Shown piece after piece: positions 1 through 10,927 of a stretch of 64,000 bases of DNA. The notes beneath the pieces are model-generated. The model did no database searches. It worked only from the letters and a program-made list of their open reading frames with translations, and was not told the origin of the DNA. Position numbers and translations under genes: made by a program. Numbering within the stretch: the stretch's first letter is position 1; the number at the start of each line of letters is the position of its first letter. Origin of the DNA: Lasiodiplodia sp. COLG20 (taxonomy: Eukaryota > Ascomycota > Dothideomycetes > Botryosphaeriales > Botryosphaeriaceae); the NCBI GenBank assembly GCA_009801085.1, contig VNWV01000007.1, forward strand, positions 558,001 to 622,000, given 5' to 3'.

Positions 1-275
1 GCTGGGCGGGTCTGGAGAAGCTGAAGGCTGGCGTAGGCGCCCGGGCGTGCTGTGCTGACGACGTCTTAGCGCAGCCTGCGGCTCTGGCACGGATCCCTGC
101 CAGCCCAGGTGCTGAGCTCGGAAGGAAGCTCTGATCGGCCGCCGCGTCTGCCACGAGGTTGCCTCAGAGCTTCACAACCACCACTGTCCATCCCACCTCG
201 ACCCCTTCCAATCCGCCTGCATTTGGCTGTCGCTCTCCAACCTCGCTCCCGACCGTCCATCCGCAGCTCGCCACC
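1..275 (+). promoter_or_regulatory. 5' flank of PRE5
   Basis: No gene is seen here. The stretch should hold the promoter and leader of the proteasome gene. The start codon at 276 sits in a near-perfect fungal context (CGCCACCATG). Open frames across 66-569 on both strands are products of GC-rich sequence and match nothing I know. Confidence 0.5.
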
Positions 276-1153
276 ATGTTCCGCAACAACTACGACAACG
301 ATTCCGTCACATTGTACGCTTCGCCCGACGGCCACCACAACCATAAGAGCACCGCTGACAGCAGCTTGCAGCTCGCCCCAGGGCCGTATCTTCCAGGTCG
401 AGTATGCACAGGAGGCGGTGAAGCAAGGTTCCGTCGTCGTTGGTGTCGTCAGCAAGACCCACGTCGTCCTGGCCGCAATCAAGGCAAGCAACTGTCCATT
501 CCGCAACACATCAACCGATCGAGCTAACACCAGCCGCCGTCCTGCAGCGTAACGCCGAGGAGCTCTCATCGTACCAAAAGAAGATCATCCCGGTAGACTC
601 GCACTATGGTGTCGCTCTTGCCGGTCTCGCGTCGGATGCCCGCGTGCTGTCCAACTTCATGAAGCAGCAGTCGCTCGCCTCGCGCCTGACCTACGACCGT
701 GCCATCCCGCTGGCAGAGATCACGTCGCGCATCGGTGACCGGGCGCAGTCCAACACCCAGCACTACGGCAAGCGGCCCTACGGCGTGGGCCTGCTGATTG
801 CCGGCGTTGACCAGAAGGGCCCCCACCTGTTTGAGTTCCAGCCGTCGGGCGTGACGCAGGAGATGGCAGCGTGCGGCATTGGCGCCCGTAGCCAGATGGC
901 GCGGACGTACCTCGAGCGCAACCTCGACCAGTTCGAGGGCTCGTCTCGCGAGGAGCTAATCAAGCACGCCCTGCGCGCCCTGAAGGAGAGCTTGAGCCAG
1001 GACAAGGAGCTGACGGTTGACAACACGAGCATAGGAGTTGCTGGCGTGGGCGAGAACTTCAAGTTGTACGAGGGCTCGGCCATCACCAACTGGCTGGAGA
1101 CTACTTTCGAGAATAGGGAAGGTGGTTCGGAGGGCATGGAGGTCGACACATAG
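276..1153 (+). CDS. PRE5: 20S proteasome subunit alpha-6 (PRE5/PSMA1)
   Basis: This is an alpha-ring subunit of the 20S proteasome core, which degrades ubiquitinated proteins in nucleus and cytosol. The exons are 276-313, 372-483 and 548-1153, giving 251 residues, normal for the family. Splicing yields the N-terminus [20 protein letters not shown] followed by [12 protein letters not shown], the alpha-subunit signature that gates the pore. The next part, with [20 protein letters not shown] and [12 protein letters not shown], is typical of alpha-6 rather than another alpha subunit. As expected for an alpha subunit there is no catalytic N-terminal threonine. The second intron (484-547) starts with GC instead of GT but has a good GCTAAC branch site and a CTGCAG end. 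The exon after it continues the protein in phase. The call is secure. Confidence 0.95.
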
Positions 1154-1532
1154 AAAGGACATGTACCTGGGAAGAGATCGGAGGCTGCGATAGACGGATT
1201 CTGATTGTAGCACGATGCACCCTTCAATGAAAATGGCTCTAATGACTGATATATTGCTATGGGCAGTCAAGATTGGACCTTCGCTAACTAGGTTGTATTA
1301 TTGGCGATGCGAGCTCCAGTGCATGCTTCAACTGCTTGTAATCCATCTACATGCTACTCAGAAGTCTACCCAGTGGGTGCTATAATCTATTGTTAGGGTG
1401 GAAGCCATGTTAATTGGCATTCACGTGTCCGCGCGTTTCGCGACGGAAACATGACGAGCACCACCCGCGAACTTCCCCCACCATCCAACACCAACGAATA
1501 GCACCTGAGCCGAACCATTTCAGAAACTCAAC
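1154..1532 (+). promoter_or_regulatory. PRE5 3' region and CENP-W promoter
   Basis: No gene is seen here. A palindromic CACGTG lies at 1422-1427, 106 bp before the CENP-W start. In fungi this motif can bind bHLH factors of the CBF1 type. Its use here is inference. Confidence 0.35.
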
Positions 1533-2083
1533 ATGGCTCCGTCACAGACGCTATACCCTCGCGCAACAGTCAAGCGCATCGTCAAAGCGCACAGCAACCG
1601 TCCTCTCAGCAAGAACGCCGACATAATGGTAAACAACCAACGCGCCTCCGTTTATCGCCCTGCGCAACGAAGGGGAAGCCCGCTAATCGAGACCCCTCCC
1701 TTCACAGATCTTCCTCGACTACATGCTCTTTATGAACGAGTACGCAAACACCAAACAACCCCACCCGTCATGCGCCACCTACTATCCCCAGGACCCAACC
1801 TACGTCCGTTCCACAAACACACATTTGCGGAATGAATATCACACTTCTTTTCGGTCATGAACAAGAGCATAACTCAGAAAGATGCAATCAATTCTAACCA
1901 AGGGAACGGTTGTAATAGGCTTATCCGTGAAGCGAGCATCAAATCAAAACAATCCGGTGAGCGAGGCATCTCTGCGAGGTCGGTCCGCAAAGTGCGCGAG
2001 GTAAGTGTCCTGTCCCTTGCCACTTATCTATTTTCCTCCAGAGAATACTGGGGTATCATGCGCGCTTTGTAGAAAAACACTGA
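1533..2083 (+). CDS. WIP1: Centromere protein CENP-W (Wip1-like histone-fold protein)
   Basis: This is a histone-fold protein that pairs with CENP-T in the constitutive centromere-associated network and links centromeric DNA to the outer kinetochore. It has four exons: 1533-1628, 1708-1739, 1919-2000 and 2042-2083. Together they encode 83 residues. The fused reading gives MAPSQTLYPRATVKRIVKAH, then a NADIM/IFLDYMLFMNE helix across the first junction, then IREASIKSKQSGERGISARS and VRKVRE. This matches the fungal CENP-W pattern of a basic YPRATVKRIVK start, a long histone-fold helix and an ISxxxVRKV third helix. All introns are GT-AG, with CTAAC-like branch sites visible. The 13 residues from the last exon are the least certain part. 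No single open frame covers this gene, so simple ORF calling misses it. Confidence 0.85.
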
Positions 2084-2434
2084 CGTGTGGGCGTTGTAGA
2101 CGTCGTTACGGAAGTTCAAGGGTTGAATCACTTGATTTGCCTCGCGCCAATGGGAGCAGATAATGACACTATAGACCGAGGGTTCAGGCAGGCGTTCTTT
2201 GAAGTACATCATTAAATTTGGGCGGAGTAGTTATACCAGGCGTTCTTCTAAATTTGGGATCAATTGGGAGTGGTTTTTAGACGGTAAAGATGATACCCAA
2301 GCATACATGAGATGAGTTGAGCTGGCAAGAGACACGAGCAGAGGCAATATGTCGTCCGTTCAACGAAGCAATGGCATGTCTTGTGTGGCGCACGAGTGCG
2401 TATTGCCCGAACCATATTTCGCAGTCTATGTATG
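2084..2434. other. Convergent 3' intergenic gap
   Basis: The gap separates the ends of CENP-W and MAK10. It is moderately A+T-rich, as expected for 3' UTRs and polyadenylation sites. No gene is seen. Confidence 0.4.
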
Positions 2435-5400
2435 TTATCCTACAACTTCCACTTTCGGTACCACCCACCAATTGTGATATTTCTTGCTCTGCTCCGCCTC
2501 TCCCATCTTCACGGAATTTGCCTCCACCATTTCCGGCAGGTTCTCGGCTTCCTCCAGCTTGGCAAGCGTCGCTCCAGCAAGACCCGTGGAAATGCAGGAA
2601 AGCAGTACGTTTTGGATGTTCTGCGTTTGTCTTAGCACAGGTACCGGTGCATGCTCCAATTCGTTGGCTGCGGAACTTACCTTCTCCCAAGCTTCCTTGA
2701 CGCCCTCGCTCTTTGCTGCTTTGGCGCCCAGCTTCTTCACCATCGCAATCTCGCTCTTCGCTTCCTTGACCATGTTCTCGACGTCGTGCGTTAACCTGTA
2801 GATTATCTCCTGGAGAGGTCTTTCCGGCACATCGTATGGCCCAAACGGATGGATGTCCTTGTCGAAGTCTTCGAAAGGCGCCAGGCGAGGCGTGTCAATC
2901 ATCAAGAAAGGCTTCATTCGTAACTCGTACCGCAGAGGTGGTTGCCCAAAGGGACGTGAAGGCGTTGGGACAGCTTTAAGGTAGTGGAGAAGGATGTACA
3001 GCTGATGAAATTAGAATTTGTTTTGCGTGGAAACAATAGTAACTTACGCTGCAAAGAGCTTCGGCAAGCGATGAACCACCCTTGGAAGCATGTAGCATGC
3101 TCTCGACATGCGTCTGAGTCTCAAGGACTTCCGCTGCGTCTTCCTTTTGGCCGGTCTGCAAGAAACGGGCATGTCGCTGGCTTACAAATCCGAGGATCCG
3201 CTCGAGTAAATCAACCCGTGAGGCGGATATGCTCGATAGCCACCAGTACATACCCGCGCGCTCGTCCGGAAGGTAGATTTCTTGCTCAAACCCAAGCTGA
3301 ACGATCCATTCCATTTGGCGTAGCTTCATGTGGTAGACCCATGAAGCAAAAGGATAAAGAAGGATATCATCTGTCAGGTGGTGGAGCTCTTGGTCGAGAA
3401 CTTGGATCTATTACGTGTCAGGTGGCTGTTTGCTGCCGCTGCTCTTTTAAAGTCGAGGTCTCACTTACCTCTGACTCGAGGTTGTTGAAGGCTATTAAAT
3501 TGTGGCAAAGCTCACGCCGCGTCCTGCAGCGGTTTTGGCATAAACTCGTCAACACTCCGATATAATTCTATCAAAGTTAGCCACCGGTCTTTCTTTGAAT
3601 AGCTTCTGTCTTTACCTGCACGGCTCTGTTCGTAAAATCATTGACCAGTGACGCCATGATGGCCCGCTTATCCGTTGCGACGAGCGGGTTCTGAGACGTT
3701 TCGAAAGACCAATTGACAGGATCCAGTACCGCGTCCTTGGGCATTACGAGTTCTTCTAGCTCCTTGCGGAGGAGCTCTTCATACATCTCGTTCGGATTCC
3801 CGAAAACAAGGCTGGCAAGGCAGGCGCGGGAGTAGCTGAGGGGTTGAGGCTTCCGAGAGTTGAATTCCCAGATATAGGACTTGATGACCAAAAATTAACG
3901 ATTCCGTTGGGTGCCATCGTAGCTCTCAACTTAGAATCAACTTACCACTATCTCCTGAGGGCTTATGGTCTGGAGTTTTGTGCCGCGAACGACTTCCAGA
4001 TTGTCTTGGCACAACTCCAACACCACCTGACACGCATCGGTGAAAGGGAGTTCAACCACTGGTCTCGGAGGCACCGTGCTTGCCAGACGTCGCTGTATTT
4101 TAGGGCTGAAGGCATCCTTGACAGGTGTGCCTGTCGCGTGCGAGTCCTGAATTTCTTGGAGATGTTGCCGCACCGCCAACCAGTCATCTTCTTGTTGTTC
4201 CAGCGGGTTTTCAGGGGAGGTCACAACCAGCAGTTTCTCTCGCAATGCCAATCTTGATAGAAGCGCTTGCCTAGCGCTCTCGTGCAGCTGTAGCTCCCCA
4301 CTTTCTGCTGTCAGCACTCGAATCAACATCGAGGAGCGGATATGGGTCGACATACTCCTTTCCCCACTTCCCGTCATGCTCTATCCACTGCTCTGCGCGC
4401 CTGATCACATCGATAATCTCCTCCTCTGGAAATCTAGTCAAGAGCTGTCTGCTGTAAGTGTGCGTGGAGAAGTCTTCTTCTTCGAAATAATCCCTCGACG
4501 TGACCCGTTGAATGACATTGTCACAGTACTTTAGTAGACCGAGACAATAGGCGCGTAGGACCATGAGCATAGGCGATTTGCCGCCAGGGTATCTGTAAGC
4601 GCCCTCTGGGTCCTCGCTCGAGCCACGTTTTAGAAACTCGCGAGGATTCGAAGATCGATGGAATAGGGCTTCGTCCACGGTCCTGGGCTCGGGCCAAAGG
4701 AGCCTGTCTATGTGGACCGAGACGAACAGAGTTTGGGACAGCGGGTAGCCCTGATGCCATGACATTTCGTAGCATAGTAGCTGATCCATGATCCCGATGA
4801 CTTCCTCTGGCAAAAGGTCCTTCAAGGCGTCGAAGTCTTCTTCGAGAGTCTCTCCGGGAGCAAGAAAACCGCTGTCCATTTTTGGATCCATGATCTGCAT
4901 TTCGTGTGAGCAAGATGTTCACCATCAAAGCTCACAGGTGGGCGCAGACCTCCAGAGCCCCCACGGACTCGAAGAGGGTAAAATACTCATCTTTCACAAG
5001 TTGGCCGGTGCTGAGCGCTGCATGATGTTAGTATCACCACCAAATGGCCCGCCGAGCACACGAGCAACTTCCAAAATTTCTCGCGACATTGAAACACGGT
5101 AGAGGAACATGGGACGTGAAGCCATGTGCAGGATAGACGTGCGAGCAAGAGAAAGGAATCCAGGGCATTACCGGCACATGCTTGAGTAAAGTGTGCGGTG
5201 ATGTCGACCGCGTTAGGATTGCCGGTAGGCACAGGCCGAGAGTTGATTGCCGTCGGCGGAGCGGGCTGGACGGCGGCCTGGGCTACGCCTTTTTGCGATG
5301 GCGGGGGCGTCAGCATCGAATGCACTGCTCCGGAGCTACCGGTGACCTCACCCTCTTCGTTGAGTGCAGCATACTCCTGCTCCAGACGGAGGCGGGCTGT

Positions 5401-5527
5401 TTCTGCCGACGGGACATTTAGCAATTGGCGGGCACTGCGGGGAGCGTCAAAGCCTGGCCAGCGGCGTACCTTGAGCCAGGCCGTCGTCGGCATCAGCAGG
5501 CGCCTGGTGGTCGACGCCGGGTATCAT
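2435..5527 (-). CDS. MAK10: NatC N-terminal acetyltransferase auxiliary subunit (MAK10/NAA35)
   Basis: This is the non-catalytic subunit of NatC, which anchors the NAA30 catalytic subunit to ribosomes for N-terminal acetylation. I read ten exons: 5527-5470, 5402-5172, 5017-4950, 4894-4356, 4300-3946, 3879-3616, 3567-3469, 3407-3048, 3001-2681 and 2620-2435. They give about 826 residues, a little long for the family. The hallmark block is IMDPKMDSG near residue 120, followed by the PEEVIGIMDQLLCYEM region and a C-terminal KYHNWWVVP. The start at 5527 gives an acidic N-terminus; a downstream start at 5493 would read through the first intron. The junction 4356/4300 uses a weak AAAG acceptor and is the least sure. 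The last intron (2621-2680) is 60 nt with no stop, so retaining it would add 20 residues in frame. Confidence 0.92.
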
Positions 5528-5748
5528 GTCTGGTCACACACAATGTCGGGCGGGGGGTGGTGGCGCGTGTGAGGCACGGCGAGGAAGTTGTCATTGAGAT
5601 TTGTTGGAGGATCGCGCTCTACTGCGACTGCCTGAACCCCATCATACAAAATGCACCCAGTCGGCCGCGCTAGCTGCAGCCTCCCATTTACACCCTCTCC
5701 ATGTCTTCCTCCGTTCTGCCATCGCTTCTAACCTGCCCGATTCTGCGT

Positions 5749-6088
5749 CTAGGCGTCCTTAGCGGCGGCCTCGGCGGCGGCCTGGTTGGCGCTGTTCAGG
5801 CTCTTGACGTCGCCCTGCTTGCCATTCTGTGCCCGCCGTCAGCCCGCGTCCCACTCCCCTTCTCGAAGCCATTGTCACTCACCTCCCACTTGGCGAACCT
5901 GAGGTCCGACTCGCCGCGGCGCGAGGCAGCAAGTCTCTGCTCCTCCTTGAGAGAGCGGCGGACGACGCGCGAGGCGATCGTGAGGTAGCGGTTGTAGCTG
6001 CGCGGCCATCCATTGTCAGCGTGCGGGACTACGGGGGCGGTCGATTGGGCGCGTACGTGAGACCGGCGGTCTTCCAAGCGAAAGCCAT
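5749..6088 (-). CDS. ATP15: Mitochondrial F1F0-ATP synthase subunit epsilon (ATP15)
   Basis: This is the small epsilon subunit of the central stalk of mitochondrial ATP synthase. The exons are 6088-6057, 5997-5883 and 5826-5749, encoding 74 residues, normal for the family. The N-terminus MAFAWKTAGLTYNRYLTIAS joins across the first intron. It continues VVRRSLKEEQRLAA and LRFAKWENGKQGD, the conserved ATP15 core. An Ala-rich tail ends the protein. A CACGTG palindrome lies at 6206-6211, 118 bp upstream of the start. The gene sits 221 bp upstream of the MAK10 start and 331 bp downstream of the QCR2 stop, all on the minus strand. Longer open frames over this locus read through the introns and give a false protein. 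Confidence 0.92.
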
Positions 6089-6419
6089 TGTGAATGCGAC
6101 GGTGATTGTTTGCGGGACGGGAGGTTAGATGCACTGCGGCCGCGAGCTTGCTGCACGTTGAAGCGCTCCGAACTTCGTCGGAGCTAAGCCGGAACATGTA
6201 TCCATCACGTGACAATCCTGCCGGGTCTTTCCCGCCGCGGACAACAGGAGCTTCAAGTTTCGAAATCGGCAACTACGCCACTACTTGATGGTCTCCATTT
6301 CCGTCGCGTGTGAAGTCCGACAAAATGAAATTGAACATGGTCTTTAATGTATCCACAAATACAACTCTCTAAATAATGGTACAACCACTGCGACCCATCG
6401 TCTTCGTCTTTTGCTCTAT
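6089..6419 (-). promoter_or_regulatory. QCR2 3' region and ATP15 promoter
   Basis: No gene is seen. TCACGTGA at 6205-6212 is the only clear element. CACGTG is a known CBF1-type site upstream of some fungal respiratory genes; its function here is inferred. Confidence 0.4.
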
Positions 6420-7971
6420 CTACACCCTCAGACCCAGTTCCTCCGCAAAGGGTAGTGCGAAAAGGTCGCCGACGGTCGAAACCGACGCCTTGGACTCGAG
6501 AAGCTCCGCGGCAGCCTGCGTTAAATGTCATGTTAGCCAGCTTTCTCAACGTGTCGTGCCGCGAGCCACTAACCTTCTTGACGACCTCTTCCGAAACGCC
6601 GTCAATAGCCTTAGCCGTCTCGTCCAGCTGGTAGGGCTTGCCGCTCTGGGCAAGGCCGGCGCCGGTCAGCTCGAGGCTGCCGAAGATGTTCTGGCCGTGC
6701 TCAAGCTCCAGGTACTTGGCGCGGGCCTTGGCCTTTTGGATGTCTTCGCTCTTGATGTTGCCGCCCGCAATCTCCTGCAGGGTCTTGACAGCCGCAGCAG
6801 CCGCACCGGAAACATCCTTGGCAGCACCGCTGATGGTGACGGTGAGGAGGCCGGCATCCGAGTAGATGAGGCTCTTGGTGTCGACCTTGGCGCCGGAGAA
6901 CTGGTCGCTGGCCTTGGACAGGAGAGAAAAGCCAGAGGTCCACTTGATCTGAGACTGACCGCCAAGGAGAGAAGCCAGGACCGCGATCTCGGGCTTGTAG
7001 GAGCCGCCGGTGTAGGAGCTCGAGCCGGGGAAAGCGATGATGATGGTGTTCTTGCCAGCGTGCGCGATACGCTCCTCGCCACCGTAGTACTTGGTCTGGG
7101 GGGACTCAAGGGCCTTGGTCGTAGACGCATCGGTGAAGAACTCGCCGACCCACTTGCTCAGCTCACTGTGATCAGCACCGTTGGCGACAATGGCGAAGTT
7201 GGGCTTAGCGTAAGCCTGCGCGGCGAACTCGGCGACCGTCTCGGGCTCGATGTACTTGTAGTAGCCGGCGGACGAGGTCGGGACAATGGGAGCACCCAGG
7301 CCACGGTGGAAGGCCAGGCCGTGGACGGAGTTCAGAGCGAGCTCGTTGGTGTTGGCGAGGCCCTTCTGATGCGCCATCTGGATGAGGGGGATGACCTCCT
7401 CGTGGAGAGTGTGCGCTTGGAGTCCTCGTCAGCAAATAGTCACACTGTGGTTGCCCAATGGCACATACGGGCAAACTTGGTCTGGGTCGCGACCTCGGCG
7501 AGCAGCTCGGCGTAGTAGGGCAGGTCATCGCGGAGGAACTTGGTAGCGAGGACGAGGTTCTCGCGGGAGTGGTAGGGCAGAAGCTCAGCGCCAAGTAGCT
7601 CGGACTCGCGGACGATGCGGAGGGTAGATCTGCGGCTGGTGCTCTGAGTCGCGAGTTCAGATGTCAGCACTGGGCTTGAGATGGCGGACGAGCGGCAGCG
7701 GAGTGGAGCGCACCTTGAAGGCGAACTTCTCCAGGGCCTCGGTCAGGCCAGGCAGCGGCTGGTACCTGGTTCCAGCCTTGGAAACGAGGGCCAGAGTGGT
7801 GGTGGGGCCGGCCAGGTCACGGCTGGCGAACTTGACGCCGGAATGGTCGCCGGTCTGGTACTGGAAAGAGCCTGAGGCGGGAGCTGCAAGGCCGCGGCGG
7901 CCGGCGGGCTGAGCGCATTGGCGGCGCAGGGCACGCTGAGCGTGGCGTCCGACAGACTGGCGCGACAGCAT
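6420..7971 (-). CDS. QCR2: Cytochrome bc1 complex core subunit 2 (QCR2)
   Basis: This is core protein 2 of respiratory complex III in the inner mitochondrial membrane. The exons are 7971-7714, 7643-7469, 7415-6574 and 6515-6420, giving 456 residues. The Arg-rich start (MLSRQSVGRHAQRALRRQ) is a clear mitochondrial presequence. The rest has the M16 peptidase-like fold: GVKFASRDLAGPTTTLALVS early, RESELLGAELLPYHSRENLV in the first half, and a second half with AFPGSSSYTGG and LGGQSQIKWTSGFSLLSK. As in other QCR2 proteins, I see no HxxEH zinc motif. The last intron has a GGCTAACAT branch site; reading through it gives a false C-terminus. A CCAATCAGAG element lies about 125 bp upstream of the start. 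Confidence 0.95.
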
Positions 7972-8813
7972 TGTTGCGAGGAGCGGCGTCGGACGACGGA
8001 GGACGGGGCGGGTGGGAGCAATGGGTGATGGAGGTGGTTTTGCTGGAGTCGACGACCGGCCGACGAAGTTGCAGTTGCTGACAGCGTGTGCTCTGATTGG
8101 CTGCCGGTATTCGAGCCTCCAGTGTGCCCGTCACCCGGATCTACCCGCATTCGAGTACCGCACCGCCAGATGCAAACATCCCATAAACTTCTAATCATCT
8201 TCCTAGAACTAAGGCGAAGACCCGGGGTTTCATGACTGGCCCAACACTCACGTCCAATTTGGGCTGGCCCTCTATCGAGGCGCCATTCCTTGCGCCATGT
8301 CGTGGTTGCCTAGACCACTCCAATGCGTTTGAACAAGCATGGCTAGGCCGGCATGATGCGAAGCTAGAGGTCTTGCAGGTTGCACTTCGTGTCTATGCGT
8401 CAGAAACCTGTGAATCATCGATTTCCGGGGGGCGATAGTCATGGCCAACGGAATATATCAATGAAATAGTATGAGCGAAGACTCGCAAGACCGTTTTTAT
8501 CTTATGCATCGAACACTAATTCTCACGAATGTAGCATTCCTATTCCATCTTCGAGGGATTCGAGCGACTTTCTCCTTAACTAGCTGCGCATCCACTACAC
8601 CTTACGTTCAACTGGCTCGTGCGGCAACAACTTTGCTGGAAGCCGACGAATAAGCGAGGAGCTTCTTGCAAAGATTCCATCTGCTGCTCGACCCGCTCCC
8701 GCCTTCTGCCTTCTTGCCCCCGCGCTTCACTCGCACGCCACCGCGCACTCATGCGCTCTCACCGGTAGCCTCCCTGACCATTCTAGAGAAGTGAGAGTCT
8801 CTAGAACACAAAC
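7972..8813. promoter_or_regulatory. Divergent promoter region between QCR2 and RPC82
   Basis: This 842-bp gap separates two divergent genes. On the minus strand it carries CCAATCAGAG with the CCAAT core at 8096-8100, placed for HAP-complex control of QCR2. I see no gene. The small frames at 8232-8438 and 8471-8653 match nothing I know. Confidence 0.5.
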
Positions 8814-10927
8814 ATGGCCGAGGTACACTCCCCTCCTTCCGCGCGAAAGCTAATGCGCGCAACGCTAACGCTCTGCATAGCACATTTCCGAACTTTGCAC
8901 GCTCTTGGTCGACGACCTTTACGGCGAGCTTTCTTCAGTATGTGCTCCCGCGCGCGCCGTCTTTTACCTCTATTCTCGCGACCGTTTTCCACAATTCGTT
9001 CTACGCCCTACTCACTGACTTATTCAGCGAGTATTCTCCACCCTCGCGAAGCTTGGGCGCCTCACCATCCGCGGGATAGTAAAATCCTCGGACTTGACCG
9101 CCCGCGACATAAAACATGGACTTGCCGTGCTCATCCAGCAGAATCTTGTTCTGCATTACACCACCGAAGAGGAAATCTACTATCAGCCCCATTGGGAACA
9201 GGCCTACGCGCTGGTGCGCGCGGGTAAAATCGTAAAGATGGTTGAGGATAGATTTGGGGAGTCTGCTGGAGGATTGGTGTCGAACCTGCTGCTCCTTGGC
9301 CATGCCAAAATCAGCGACTTGGCCGATGCCTATGGAGTTTCCTCGAAGGCTGGCGGCGTCGATTCGGAAGGCTTGCATGTCAATGGAAATGGCATTGTGA
9401 ACGGAGATGATGCCAGTGTGGGCGCCGACAAGAACCAAATCCACATTAAATCCCTCGACGATCTCCACCGGATTTTGCGCCAGCTTCTCGATGCCGGTTT
9501 CGTCATTCCAGTCCGCCGCCGGCATTTTTATCCTACTTCGGACCTCCGCAACGAAGCCGAACGTCTAATCAAAGCTACTGTCTTCAATGGATCAGTGAAG
9601 GGCAAGCAGATTGCTGAGATGGAGGTTGAAGTCAACAAGTTGTTGAAAAAATGGAGGGATGAGGAAGAGGACGAAGAGGAGCAGGCCGGCGGAATTTCCG
9701 CCGGCATGAAGCGTGGAAGGGATGATAATAACCCACAGGCTCGCAAGCGTGTCAAGGTGAACGCCAGGCTTCCAAACGGGTCCAACTCAGTTGCTGCTGC
9801 GAATGCCATTCCCTTGGATGTACGTTGTTCTCGCAATTGTAGCAAGAAAGTTTGGTTACTAACCTTTGCAGGACGACCTTGTTGTCGCCGTTAGCCAAGA
9901 TAAGTGCACAGTCGCACTCCGAACCGAGCAACTCGTCGACTATGCCAACCGCTATCTCGGGGAAACCACTTCCAAGGTCTATGAGGCTTTGCTCAGACAG
10001 ATGGAGAAAAAGGTGCACCGTTGCAATGATCCGTTCGACCAAGCGCCTAGCGAAGATGACGAGGCCGACTCCCTCCCGTCCGTGACTGCTCGCGAGGTGC
10101 TAGAGCTTGTCGACCCAAACCTCGACCTTGCTGCTGGAATCGGAAGCCAGGAGACTCAGATGAACGGCGATGCCCACGATAGTGGGGATGAGGAAGGCAC
10201 ATCTACGGTTAATGGAGTCGCTCAGACTAATGGAACCGGTCCAGCCGCTTCGGGCAGCCGCTTGAATCTTGTTAAACTTCACTGCTCCTTGCTTTTTGAG
10301 GACCCGCGGCGCTTCGTGCGGTGGGTGGGCTCACGCGGTGGTGGTGAATACAAGGTGGATTTCCGGCCTCTGACAAATTCGCTCATTCAGCACGAACTGG
10401 AGGCTACTGTGCTTGCTCGTTGGGGTCCGCTCGCCGCCAGGATCATCCGTATCCTTCATGCTAAAGGAAAGCTTGACGAGAAACAGGTCTCCACCACTGG
10501 TCTCATGCGCACCAAGGAGATTCGGGCTGCTCTGACCGCTATGCAAGAAGCTGGTGTTGTCGATACACAGGAAGTGCCCAAGGACAACACGCGCGCTCCT
10601 AGCAGGACCATGTATTTCTGGTTCTTTGACCAGGATCGATGCCGACAGCTTATTCTTACCGACACATTCAAAGCCATGGCGCGCATTCTCCAGAGGATCA
10701 GAGTGGAGCGAGCTAAAGTACAGTCAGTCATTGATAAGGCGGAAAGGTCGGATGTTGTTGGAAATGAAGACCGCTTCTTGACTGAGACGGAAAAAAGAGC
10801 ACTGAGGACATGGCGGGAAGCGGAGGAGAAGCTTCTGGTGCAGTTGGGACGGCAGGACGATCTTATTGCCATCTTGCGTGACTTCAGGATGCCGCCCATC
10901 CCGAAGTCCTCTTGGAACGACAACTAA
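8814..10927 (+). CDS. RPC82: RNA polymerase III subunit RPC82 (RPC3)
   Basis: This is part of the Pol III-specific RPC82/RPC34/RPC31 subcomplex, which opens promoters of tRNA and 5S rRNA genes. The exons are 8814-8822, 8881-8937, 9028-9819 and 9872-10927, giving 637 residues, normal for the family. The first coding exon is only 9 nt (Met-Ala-Glu) and joins HISELCTLLVDDLYGELSS, the first winged-helix segment. Then come STLAKLGRLTIRGIVKSS and LTARDIKHGLAVLIQQNLV. Later winged helices cover roughly residues 130-190 and 390-480. An acidic linker (EEEDEEEQ) and a basic patch (KRGRDDNNPQARKRVKV) lie near residues 230-260. The C-terminal part after residue 540 is a predicted coiled coil. The intron before 9872 has a textbook TTACTAACC branch site. 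Confidence 0.94.

Noticed and set aside
1708..1860. Two-exon version of CENP-W ending at 1860
   Set aside because: It drops the conserved GISARSVRKVRE part. The three-intron reading restores the family pattern with consensus splice sites.
6376..7515. 379-codon frame antisense to QCR2
   Set aside because: Same cause: it mirrors the QCR2 exons and introns with no family match.
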